A stretch of 64,000 nt of DNA from Eucalyptus grandis (lineage: Eukaryota > Streptophyta > Magnoliopsida > Myrtales > Myrtaceae), in contig NC_052614.1 of assembly GCF_016545825.1 (NCBI RefSeq), positions 1,402,630-1,466,629 on the forward strand, written 5' to 3'. The notes below the pieces were generated by a model. That model saw only the letters and a program-made list of their open reading frames with translations, made no database searches and was not told where the DNA came from. Numbering within the stretch: position 1 is the stretch's first letter; the number at the start of each line of letters is the position of its first letter. Shown here one piece after another: positions 12,754 to 23,970 of the stretch. Both the position numbers and the translations under genes were made by a program.

Positions 12754-15700
12754 CTCAGTGTGCGTGCACCACAAGATTTGGAATAATGCAAAAGGTTGAA
12801 AGTAAAAGTCATCTCAAACAGACTATAGAAAATGATTATGATATATACACTAGAAAAGAAGCCTCACTCAATAGTCAATACCGAACGAGGCGGTCTTATT
12901 CTTTTTTTCATTTTCCCCACCAAAAGGCCTTATTTATCAAACTCTTAAATCCACACGCAAAAATAGGCAACTAAACAATTAACATAACATGTTTCAACTT
13001 TTTCAGAGACGAATGGCTGTGCTTCTCTCTCTTCTATGCAATGGAGCACGCAAGAGAACAGTCAAAGATGAAATGAGTGAGGGAAGAGAAGATGTATTTA
13101 AGCTTTTTGTCCTAGATTGACTCTTATATATATAGAAATCATGCATACTTCCACGTACTATTGAGCTTACTTAATGCACACCCCGCATGACACACGAAGC
13201 ATCAGGGTCAAAAAAGGGCTCTACCCAAAACCGTGTTGAAAATGAACATAAAGAAACAATGGAAATTTGGCGTGCGGATTGGGTCAAGATCCGCGAAAAG
13301 TTGGGTCGCCTAAAGTCGTGTAAAATCTCTAGAAAACGCAAATTTCAAAAGAAGCCAAAAAAGGAAGAAATATATCGAGAGGACCGTGCGATATTTTTCA
13401 CGACAGCATGCGCGTCGGCGGCTAAATCAAAGGGGGTCTGCATATGTCCATGTCCATATGAAAATCGCATCGTCCAAATGAATTGGACCCCTCAACCACT
13501 CCTCTTTTCATCACCTTCCTAACCCTTAAACAAGAAGTTTCTACCCCCCCCTCTCTCTCTCTCCTCCATTGGCTTCTAAAGGTGATTGAGACTTCTGGTC
13601 CCGATATCAACCTTTCTCATCTTGTCATTTTCTAGACGCGCGCGATCTAATCTATATATCCCATGAAAAGATTACGTACTATCTTTACCATTTTAAAATG
13701 TGGTTTAGACTATTTCACCATCACGATCAAATCCCCATCACATTATTTTGCTCATTACCCTTTCAAGACGAAGGAGGGTCGACTCTCAATTGCATGTCCA
13801 AAAGTCTCTTCGGTTAGTTTCTTAGCCACTAAGGGAAATTCATGTAAATTTTGCGCGTGCCTTGGTAGGCTGCCCTTTGCAGCCCACGAAAATAACGTAA
13901 GATGATACGAATACAATCTGGTATAGAAAAAGCGTTCCAAAGATCAAACCCACACGCAAAATATTGAAATTTACATGCTATAAAGATGATTGTTGTGTAG
14001 ACATTTTTTTTTTTTGCTTTACCTCTTACGCTCTCTACACTCACTTCTCAAACTTTTACCCCGCCTTTTGTAGGGCGTGAAGTCAAACCCACCCATTTAA
14101 ACTTACTGCTTCCACCCCATCCCCCCGAGAATGTGGGAATGGTGACCACTGGGGCGAATCTCAGTGGTTGTTATGTAGACATTGAACATGGAATTTTTGT
14201 TATTGTGTTTTTGCTGAGAGCAGTAACGTATGGGTTTCTTTTCCTCGAATTGAATGAAATATTTAATTGTACACCTAATTTTGGTATTGAATGCTTTGAG
14301 ATATTTATTAAGTAATTAATGAAGCAAATATTATATTAACTTATGCGTACATTTTCTCGTGAAATCGGTTACCATGGATAATAAACCATCATTAGTTTAA
14401 GCCAACTAAGACGAATTTCTATATATTTTCTTCGCATGTTGCTTACTTTGGAGTCATGAATATTGTAGATATTTGACACTTCCAAGTAAGATTGTTATGC
14501 TGCGTCTCTATGCCAATTCACAAATGAATAAATTTAAATTACTAAAATAAAGAAAATCTTCAATCATATTCTAAAAACTTGAGAAACTAAATACAAAGAA
14601 ACACAGCAAAGTGGAGCAAATGCCTCGTCTTCTTCTTGCGTTTACTCGATTCATTATCTCAATCCGGCCAGGAGATATTCCTGAAGACGGCTGGAAAGTT
14701 TAAATTTAATGCTTTCGATGTTCAAATTTGGTCTCTCAAAAGACAAACCAACGGCAAGAAAGCTCCACATTACCTAATCCACTTTTCACCTACTTCCTAT
14801 ATATATTCTTCCTGTAACTTTCTACCAGCATTTTCTTTTTCTTTATTTAATGTTTAAGAAATGTGAAGAAATGAAGTTGGAGTGAGCTTAAAAATGGGTC
14901 CAAAAACTTGCATAAAAAAGGAGATATCTTCACCTAGAGGAAGTTAAACTCAGTCAGACCAACCTCAATCACCTAAACCTAAGGTTTGGTCTTAGAGATG
15001 GGAATAGACTACTCAATGTCTCGTGGATTGAGAGAGTATTAAGCAAACTATTTGATTTTCCAGGTGAATATTAGAATGTGGGAACAGTTGCATAAATTTT
15101 CCAATCATCTTTACTTAATTGTGACTCTTTCCATGAACTACGTGACAAGCATTTAAAAAATAATATATAGTCGGACGGATTGATCAACGTCGTAGCAGAC
15201 ACTGAAAACTGGTGCATATGCAATTAAACTAATTTGAAGCAAGTACATGACACAGCAAAACATGCCTTTTCTGTAGAAATGCAGGCCTTTCCACTTTCCA
15301 GTGCCATGCCTACCTGTTGGACCTCCCCTTTCCAACCTCCTTTAAAATTAATTAATCAGCTTGTCAATTCCAACACTTCCTTTCCTCCATCTCTTATCCC
15401 TTTTTCAATAATACACTCGACAACTTGAAAACTCCTAAAACACCCAATAAATTTTATGATCCAACTAAGTTCAAGCTTCTGATTTGTGCACATAGTTATG
15501 ACACTGAGCAATTTGCACGAAATTGATGAGATTTAAACAAGTAACATCCAGTTCCTAAACTGAAAATCCTACCCAATCTTAGAACTCCATCTCCTTTTCA
15601 AAATTGGTTTAGATTATTGATTTCAAGCATGAGGCATCTCTGCCAATAATAAATGGGCACATTAAAAGAACAAAGGTGTTTGACTGTTGATTTTAACGGA

Positions 15701-15978
15701 CCACTCGTCAATATGATTTTAAACATATAAAGGTGTAGGAAACAACACAAAAATGGAAGTAATAAACGAAAAGATCCTTATATTTAAAGAGTTGTCAATT
15801 CCTTGGTTTTAGTATCTTCAAGAATCTACTCGCAATCTTGATTGACATATCCTGATTCTTTTCCCTTGATGTTGTTTATAAACTGAATTAAATTGCACCC
15901 ACAAGAAGAAGAAACATAGAAAGTTAAAAACCCGCATCCGCGATATATAGGAACAAGGATTGAGCACTTTCATTGGTG
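12754..15978. other. Intergenic sequence, no gene recognised
   Basis: This is AT-rich sequence with a short CT run near 13551. Open frames here are short and have no recognisable motif. There may be old transposon fragments but none could be delimited. Confidence 0.4.
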
Positions 15979-16492
15979 CAAGGGTTGAGCGGTGTCATAA
16001 TTTTTGGAATTTAGAATTCACCACATTATAGGTTTCAATATCAGTTCTAAAATCTGTCTAAATTTTACCTATACTCTTAATTAAATGATTGCAGTAAATC
16101 ATCACATCTAATAGCCATTATTTGCTACAATCTACTTATCATAGCTCATATTTAGACACACAAAAATTATAAAATATTAAAAACGTAAAATTTTTAGTCA
16201 TAGATATTGCTAGAAATGGAAATTCAAACTAGTGATTATAGATTACAAACTCATAATTGGACGCCATGGAATGCCGCGGGGTCGCGCGAAGACATTGAAC
16301 AAGATAAATACAAAAACTTGTTTTAGGTTCCAAATCACCTTAAATCTAGAATCTATCCTTTGAAACAAGTATCCAAATTTTTGGAATTTACAACCTACCA
16401 TAAATATTCTAGAACCTGAAATCGAACCAATTTCCACCAGTCCGGTTATTAAGTTCTTGATTTTACTTTGAAATTATGCTCACCCCTAGGTG
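15979..16492. mobile_element. Possible hAT-like non-autonomous element
   Basis: The right end reads tgctcacccctag (about 16478-16491), typical of short-TIR hAT-like plant elements. A degenerate mirror of it (aagggttgagcgg) lies near 15979. The interior holds phrases such as 'ggttccaaatc' and 'gaaccaatttccaccagtccggtt' that recur in similar elements near 22690, 32183 and 45431. Ends are approximate and no target duplication was seen. Confidence 0.3.
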
Positions 16493-17991
16493 CGAGTCAA
16501 GAACATGGCTGCGTAATGCTCTTAGAAATGTCTAACGCGGTCAAAAGCCGCCTCCCTCACGGATGTTCTTGATGATAAGCAGAGGATACTTGCACTCACG
16601 TGGCCCAGCGACCGAAAGATGCCGACGCGAATAGAAAGCTAAAAGCCAATGGGGAAGAGACCCTGAGGGGGAGGGAGGGGGAGGGAGCGCCATTAATGGA
16701 TCCCCCAAAAGAAGAGGTGCAGATGCATGCACTCCACGACCTGGCATCGCCCAACTTGTACCCGAGGGACAACGCCATCACTCAGCGCAGTGTCTCTCAA
16801 CGAACGTGGCACACGAGTGTGGACCATTTAGGCATCGCAAAGGACGGTCCCATTTATTGCGTGTTCCGTCGTGTTGTAGGCCAACCTGAGATGCTTCCAA
16901 CGCCCCCGACGAGGAGAGAAGCTTGACCGAAAGGGACACCTCCGTCGCTTTGGAATTGGATAGAATGCACTTGGGCAAATGGCCTTTGTCCACCGTGCAC
17001 GGCCTTTGGACGTGGCCAGGAATCTCGCCCATGGATGACCACATTCCTTTATCAGGTCCAACAACATGTAACGGGCCGTGGGCTGTGATCAGGATTGTTG
17101 ACTGGAAATCCATGGACCGCCACAGTGATTGGGCCATGAAGGTGGTCACTTTCGGCTCATTCCCGAATCAATAAAATTGGATTGGATGGATGATCCAGTT
17201 TATGATCCAAACCCGGGATCTGCCGCGTCCAAATGCCGCAACATCTCTTTGTTCTTACTCTCTCCTTTGTTTGGAAGCACTTGTAATTCTTTGATTTGTC
17301 ATTCTTACGACGCTCTTCTATCAACTTGGCCTTGTGATTGTAGAACCAGTGATCTTTTCAGTAAATTTTGCACGTTTGGAACCTCTTTCCGAACGTCTTA
17401 AGTGGGTTGAGCACATCTTATGCGGAAACTGAAGGGTTATTCTTTGCAAAATTTCACTGAAACGATACCTCTTCAGTCTGCAGAAGCTTTTACGACTGTT
17501 TCGAAGTAGTCCAACTGCTCTCAGTATCTTAATTTAAACTCTCTCACAACCCAACGCGACAGCCGTCCAATTCCGTTTTCTTTGCAAACAGGACTATAAT
17601 AGCAGGCACAAGCCGAGGACAGATTGCTCGAATTATAGAGACCCAGGTGTGCCTATAAACTCCTCTTACTTGCCCTTTGGTTTCATGTTTGCATTTAAGC
17701 TTTGGAATTCATGCTGGCTTTCTTCATTTCCACAATGGAGTCTACAAATTACTGGTGTGAGAGAAACTGATGAAAGAATATAAATCACTTGTAAATTCTA
17801 TATAAAACTTTTGTGTGGTTATAACACATGAAACTGTGAGACTATGTACCTTTCTTTTTACAAGGGTGGCTTTTTTTTGGCTTGCCCACTATCTCTAAAC
17901 AAATGTTCACCCTTCCCTAAAATAAATTTAATCACAGCTACTAAGTTCTTTACCCTGTATCATCATCTTCTGCTCAATCTTTCCTTTGCTG
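16493..17991. other. Intergenic and TPS 3' flank
   Basis: Base composition rises at about 16540-17180, but no frame encodes a recognisable protein and no exon-like conservation was seen. The last few hundred bases before 17992 are probably the TPS 3' UTR on the minus strand. Confidence 0.4.
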
Positions 17992-20914
17992 TCAAGCTGA
18001 TGGAGTATCTTCTAATATGGATCGGAAACATCCGAGTTTCGGTTGTGATGTCGCAGCTGCAATGCCCTGAAGCAACTTGATGACTTCGCTAGTGTCGTCG
18101 AGATAGTACTTGGCCATGCTCGGCTTCTGCCCGACGGTACATGCGAAAACTTCCGCTGTAGATGTCGAGGAGGGGGTCGAAAATGCGCGCGAGATAGCCT
18201 CGAACATATCCTCATCCGAGCGGTCATCCCCAATGCACAGCAAGAAGTCGGGCAGCTTCCCTTTACTCTGCATGGTCGATATCAGATTTTCGACCACCGT
18301 GCCTTTGTTTACGCCCTGCAATTAGCCATGTAGTTGAGCAAGCCTTTCTTCTAGAAAGTCGTCATTCGAACTACAGATTAACCATGCAAAATTGGACTGA
18401 CGTCGCTACCACCAAGAGTCGTCGTTATACACAACAGATGTCGCTAATTCCAGATAATGAACCAGTTTCACATAAGAGTTAGAGATATCAACCGTCTCTT
18501 CGCCAGAAAAGATGATGGTAAATTTCCAGTTCTTATTTGAACACCTGAAGCTAGAGCGCAGATCATACCTGTGGTTTCACTTCGACAATGTGTTGACCCC
18601 TTTTGACGACCACCGGCTCGTTCGTGAGCACGCTCTCCAGGTGATTGAGAAGCTCCTTCGCCTGGAACGATCCGAATTGGGAATCCGCATCTTGATGGTG
18701 CCAAACCAATGCGCTCTCCTTAGTCTCTATGAAAGAGCCATCTGTCGCCTCTATGTAATGCTCCATCACCGGTTCGGCTATCTTCTTCCATTCGAAATCC
18801 ATCGTCGGTCCGCACTTTTCCCATTCTGAATCTCCAGTCCACCTACACAAAGGGAACCGCACAAACAGTTAAGCAACGGAATTAATCACCTCCAATCTTA
18901 ACCCAGTAGTAGTCAAGCATATAATCCAAAGCATTACTTACCTTTTGAAGTAACCGTGCTCAGCTGCGATACCCAACTTCTCACATGGCGAGAACCACGC
19001 TCCTAGAGAATCCTTACCCCTACCACTGACGATGAAAACGACGTTTTCCGGATCTCTGCACAGGCGATTTAGCACCGAAATCACGTCGCTGCTAGGCCTC
19101 TTGTCTATGGAAGTTTTCGACAACAGGGTCCCATCATAGTCCAGCAAAATCAACCGGTTGTGGGTGTTCCGATATGCAGAGGCGATGTGATCCACCGAGA
19201 GCTTCCTGAAGTTGGGTGCTAAGGCGACGACCCTGAAGCCCAGACCGAACCCGATTCCCCAGCACCTCATCCGGTAATGCTCCCTGCAAGCCCTCTCGAG
19301 GTCCTGGTCGAAGCTCCGAGCCCAGTACTCGATGTCGTGAGAGCTTATGTACTTGTAATGCTTGTCGTGGCGCAGAAGCTTCTCCGAGTCGGAGGTGGTG
19401 ATTGCCGAGTTCATGGCTTCCGCCACAGAATCAATGTCCCACGGGTTGACCCTGGTGGCCCCGCTCAGCGACGGCGAGCATCCGATGAACTCGGACACGA
19501 TAATCATGCTCTTCCTCGGAGCGGAGCTCCCGTCGATCCCCAATGCCTTGTCCAAAGCAGGGCTACCCTGTCTGCACACAGTGTACTTGTACGGCACAAG
19601 ATTCATGCCATCTCTAACAGGATTCACCACGACGCATTCGGCGATCGAGTAATACGCGAACTTCTCTTGCGTCGTGACCGGCCCTTTGATGTAAACGATC
19701 GGCTCGTACCCGGGTCCGCCGTACTTTCTGTTGATCTCGTCGGCGACGTAATCGGACTCGATCTGAACCTGCTGCACATCTTTTCCGCTACTCCTGGCCG
19801 GATTGGCGATCTGAACCAAAACCACCTTGCCCCTCAGCTCAGGTTGTGACTCCAGGAGTCGCCCCATCGCCAAGAATTTCAAGCTGATACCTTTGAAAAT
19901 GTCCAAATCGTCCACGCCCACCATGACAATTTTCCCCTCATATTGCTCCTTCAATTCCTTAGCCTTCTTAGCCGTTGATTCCATGGACAGATCAGATTGA
20001 AGCTGACCCATATGAATCCCGACCGGCGAAATCTTGATATTCACGGTTCTACCGTAGTAGTCCAACCCAATGTACCCTCTCTTCGACTCGTAGTCGAGCC
20101 CCAGCATCCTACTACAGCACGTCAAGAAATGCCGCGCGTAATCGAACGTGTGGAAGCCGATCAAATCGCAGTTCAGCAAGGCCTTCAAGATCTCGTCGCG
20201 CACCGGGATCGTCCTGTAAATCTCCGAAGACGGGAAGGGGCTGTGCAAGAAAAACCCAACCTTCATCCTAGGGAACTTCTTCCTCAGAAAAGTAGGCAGC
20301 ACCATGAGGTGATAGTCGTGTATCCAGACATAATCCTCTTCCGGGTTGATCACCTCCATGATCTTGTCGGCGAAGACCTTGTTGGCGGACAGGTAAGCCT
20401 GCCACTGCTGGCGGTTGAACCGAGCGCCTTGGCTCAGCGACATGGGCAGCATGTAGTGAAACAGAGGCCAGAGATAGTGCTTGCAAAAACCATGGTAGAA
20501 CTTGTTCTGCGTGTCGGTAGGCAAGAACGTGGGCACGCACCGGAACCTCTCGTACAGCTCCTGCGCCACCTCCTCCTGATCGGCGGCGTCAATGTCCGCC
20601 TTCAGGGACCCGACGTACACGACCTCCACGTCGGGCCGCAGCCCGTCCTTGAGCTGCACCACCGGCTTGTCCCGGTCCAACTCGAACCGCCACCTCCCGG
20701 ACTGCTTGTCCTGGTGGGCCCGCACGGGGAGCTCGTTGGCGACGACGATCCGCCGCTCCGGCGCGGCCGAGGACGCGGCGTCGTCGGAGTCCGACCTCGG
20801 CGACAGGTCGGAGATCACGCCCGCGGCCGTCATGACTCTAGGAATCCGGCTCACGACGCGGAAGTCGTCCAGGGACAGCAGGCTCAGCAGGTCCAAGCAA
20901 GATCTCGATATCAT
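17992..20914 (-). CDS. TPS11: Class II trehalose-phosphate synthase/phosphatase-like, TPS11 type
   Basis: Exons on the minus strand are 20914-18942, 18842-18569 and 18315-17992. Introns are GT-AG and in frame, giving 856 aa, the usual class II length. A GTG three codons upstream (20923) is not used; the ATG at 20914 gives the family start MISRS. Residues from about 55 to 540 are the GT20 (OtsA-like) domain and from about 585 to 835 the HAD phosphatase-like domain, with LDYDGTL at 591-597 and GDDRSDED at 778-785. Glu61 stands where E. coli OtsA has substrate-binding Arg9 (ANELP instead of NR), and Asp336 stands where OtsA has Arg262 (VDDLDIFKG). This fits a class II protein without normal synthase activity, thought to act in sugar/trehalose-6-phosphate signalling. 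Phrases PARSSGKDVQ, RQGSPALD and ISSHDIEYWARS place it nearest TPS11, though TPS8-10 remain possible. Confidence 0.93.
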
Positions 20915-21609
20915 AACCTCCACGGAACAAGAAGAAGAAAACGAGGCACGGGGGGATCAAGAAGGGCCGTACCAAGGTTCAAGAACGGCGGCTGCTGAAC
21001 CGCCCACGTGAGAGAAACCTAGAAAGGAGAGGAGAAGGAGATGGAGAAGGAGAAGGAGAAGATGGTATTAAAAGTGTGGGTTTTTCCGGGAGGGACTTTT
21101 GTTTTATAAGTGCGTGTGAAACGAACATGGTATGGAAATCCTAGATGGCGAAGCAGTTGCCATAATCCGACATAACTCTCTCTCTCTCTCTCTCTATATC
21201 TCTTTAAGGAAGGAAGGAAGGAAGGAGAGAGAAAAGGTGGAAATTTTTTGCGGAGGGAAGGGGGCGAGAACGAGGATAAGAACGAAGGGAAGGAGGGATG
21301 GAGGGAGCCGAAAGGAGCGAAGGACCGACCGGCGGAATTTATAAGGCGCACGGAAAGGATTTTTCACGATGGCGGTCCACGTTCATTTCATCTCTCTTTC
21401 TTCCTTTTTTTTCTCCTTTTTTTTTCTTTTTCTTTTCTCGCCTTATATTTTATTATCTCTTTCCGCCTTTTTCCCTGTGCTTTTTTTTTTTTTTTTTTTG
21501 GGTTTCTCTCTCTCTATCTCTAGTTTCGAAGTTTATCCATTCGGGTCTCCACCTATCAAAAAATCATTATTATTGTTGTTGTTAGTATTATTATTATTAT
21601 TATTATTAT
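20915..21609 (-). promoter_or_regulatory. TPS core promoter and CT-rich 5' leader
   Basis: Two minus-strand TATA-like boxes are visible: TATAAAA at 21102-21108 and TATAAAT at 21337-21343. Transcription would start about 30 bp below either, giving a leader of roughly 160 or 390 nt. A CT/GA microsatellite (about 21175-21196) lies between them. A CACGTG motif sits at about 21004-21009. The long minus-strand open frame starting at 21351 begins above both predicted start sites and is therefore not credited as an upstream ORF. An ATT/TTG triplet repeat lies at about 21564-21609. Confidence 0.45.
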
Positions 21610-22688
21610 GTTGGTCTTACCATCATCCGCCCTCCTGCTGTGTGTAACCGACTAAAATACTAATGCCCCTTTTTTAATTTGCCATGAATGGGGCCTGTTA
21701 CGGATATGAACCAGAGATAAAATTACCGAAATGCCCTTCTCAGAGCGATTCTCGCCTTTGGGTTTTTCCGGGAAATGGCATTAGGGGCAGCTAGCCACGG
21801 TCAACAAAAGATTCTTGGGAAAAAAAATAAAAAATTATAGAGAAGGAGAAAAGTATGAGAAACAAGGGTCTCTCATCGGATAGGGCCACGTGGCAGGACC
21901 GCCTTTGCGGCTCCTCAGTCGAGTGCTGTCGTGGCCCTCCTCGGCATCGGATAGGCATGTGGGATTTTTTCCCAAGCTTTTTATTTTTCGCGCCTCTACA
22001 AGGTTCCGCTGGGCCGACACGTGTCGGGGCCCATTCGGGGGTGGTCTTGTCCCCGGGAGGGGGGTGGGGGCCGCGCCAGCGCCACGCGGCGCGCCCTCGG
22101 CGGGGGGGAACGTGGCATGTCCGGGCCGTTGAATGGTCACGGGGGGAGGAAGGGGCACGTTTGACCGGGGGCGCACTCGGCAGATACGCGGATCCAACCG
22201 CCGCTGCCCCGCCCACTCAGCGGGCTCCACGTCGGACGGCGGTGGCGCGGCCTTTTAAATCCGCGCTCCGGGGGTGGTTGCCGTCACCCACCGCCCTGTT
22301 AGGTTTCGGCCCCCCTCGCTGTCGAGCGACAACGACACCGTATTAGGATTTTCATTCTTCTTTTTCCTTGCCGTTAAATGACAAATTGATGAGAAAATTG
22401 CGTATTAAATAATGGGTTATGTCGTCGCACGTTGATATTAATTCCAATTAGCCGCTAATCAAGAAGCAAAAGCGATAAGCGTGGCTGTTTGGAAGTCCCG
22501 TGAAATCGTGGAGAAACGGGGTTGTTGCGTCCTTATCTACTCTCCACTGTTTCCCACCCCTTGGCTGATTGCGAAAATGCCGAAACGCACGCCTTAGATA
22601 AGGCGGGCGCGCCCAGTCAACGGGATTAATTAATTCCACAAAGTGAATTGCCGGAAACGTTCCAAGCAACTCTAGGTATCCTTTCCGG
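21610..22688. promoter_or_regulatory. GC-rich upstream region of TPS with G-boxes
   Basis: Positions about 21880-22310 are strongly GC-rich with long G runs (22052-22070) and two palindromic G-boxes, CACGTG at 21887-21892 and 22018-22023. No reading frame is convincing. The position upstream of the minus-strand TPS gene suggests a distal promoter or CpG-rich island. It could also be the promoter of an unrecognised transcript. Confidence 0.35.
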
Positions 22689-23804
22689 GGTAGGGGGCTG
22701 GTTCAACATCGGTCCAGTTTCAATCGTGGGGCCGGTCCGAATCAGCCAATTTTGAACACATTTCACGAAAAATCAATTTGGTTCTTGATTTCCAAAATTT
22801 CGGACTGGAAGTTCACATTGCAGAATCGAACTATCTGTACAAAGCATGGAACTAAATTTTTAGAGTTCAAGACGAAATGGATAGAAGAAACCAAACAGGG
22901 AAAAAAATTATGAATTTTAAAATCAGATGGGATGATTATCGATTTCGCAAATTAAAATTAGATTTTACTAGATCTGATTCCAAATTCTAAAAGGAGAGTC
23001 AACCCACCATAGAGTTGATAACCCTTATATCTATCTTTTTATCTCTTTATCTTTTTATCACTAAGGTTGTTTTCAGCAATCATCAAATGTTAGAAAGTAA
23101 ATTGGGAAATAAATATTAAAGTTGGAGGCACATTGAATCCGTGCGATAACCATTCCAAATCGGAGGGACCAACGAGCGTCGCGGTCCAAAAACTTTTTAG
23201 GCCTTCGACAGGCGGATAGCAACCGTGGGGGATGGGCGGAGGAGTGGGGGAAGGACCGGGGAGGAGGAGGACGAACGAACGAACGACGTTGACGTGTCCG
23301 GTGGGGTGGTGGGGGCCCACACGGGGGACGAGGTGGCAAATGGGGGTCGGGCCCCACTTTATCTACTTTCCATCAACCTCTTTCTTTTCCCTTCCTCGAT
23401 TCCTGTCCTAACGAGGGGCTAATAGGAAGCTAGGCAACGTGGGCAGCATCCCTCCTCCTATTTTTTTTTTTTCGCCCCATTTTTTAAAATAACGATGCTA
23501 CCGACTGATGAGTCGGGTGATGCGTGGTCTCGGGAATGACACCCCCATGCCCATTCCCTATCTGGCAAGAAGCTTTTGCGCAATCGTTTCATCACGAGTT
23601 CCAATTATCTGGTGGCCCAATGCATCTTGACTTCATTCCGGTAGAGAAATTACATGGGATCACTCAAAACGAATAATAATTATAACACAAATCGAACATT
23701 CCAATCACAAGTATAAATTTTTTGCGGAGGAGGGCGATAACGCTGGTCCACCCTTTTCGTAGTTTCAACCATAGATAGACATAAAGTTTTTTAGAGATTG
23801 GATC
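22689..23804. other. Intergenic, partly repeat-like
   Basis: About 22690-22870 resembles the hAT-like element interior seen at 45431-45819 ('cggtccagtttcaatcgtgg', 'ggttcttgatttcc'). A second GC-rich patch lies at 23150-23360. No gene was recognised. Confidence 0.35.
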
Positions 23805-23970
23805 GCGGCGGTTAATTGGCTCAGTGATTTGAGATTTTACTTTCAAGTGGTTTTGGAGAAGTCTTGATCTCAAATTTGAACCTCGGTTGCTACCAAGTCT
23901 CGAGTGAAAGTTTGAGTTTAGATATGTTGGATTTATGATGTGATTATGAGATAAGTTGGCTATGTAAGCA
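23805..23970 (+). repeat. Possible tRNA-derived SINE fragment
   Basis: An A-box-like phrase (ttggctcagtgatttgag, about 23816) is followed some 55 bp later by a degenerate B-box-like phrase (atttgaacctcgg, about 23872). This order and wording are typical of plant tRNA-derived SINEs. No poly(A) tail or target duplication could be defined, so the call is weak. Confidence 0.3.

Noticed and set aside
19997..20998. 333-aa plus-strand open frame across the TPS gene
   Set aside because: It is an antisense shadow of the GC-rich TPS exon 1; the minus-strand frame is the conserved one.
21019..21351. Possible upstream ORF of the TPS gene on the minus strand
   Set aside because: It starts above both predicted TATA-defined start sites and encodes a Ser/Phe/Arg-rich low-complexity peptide.
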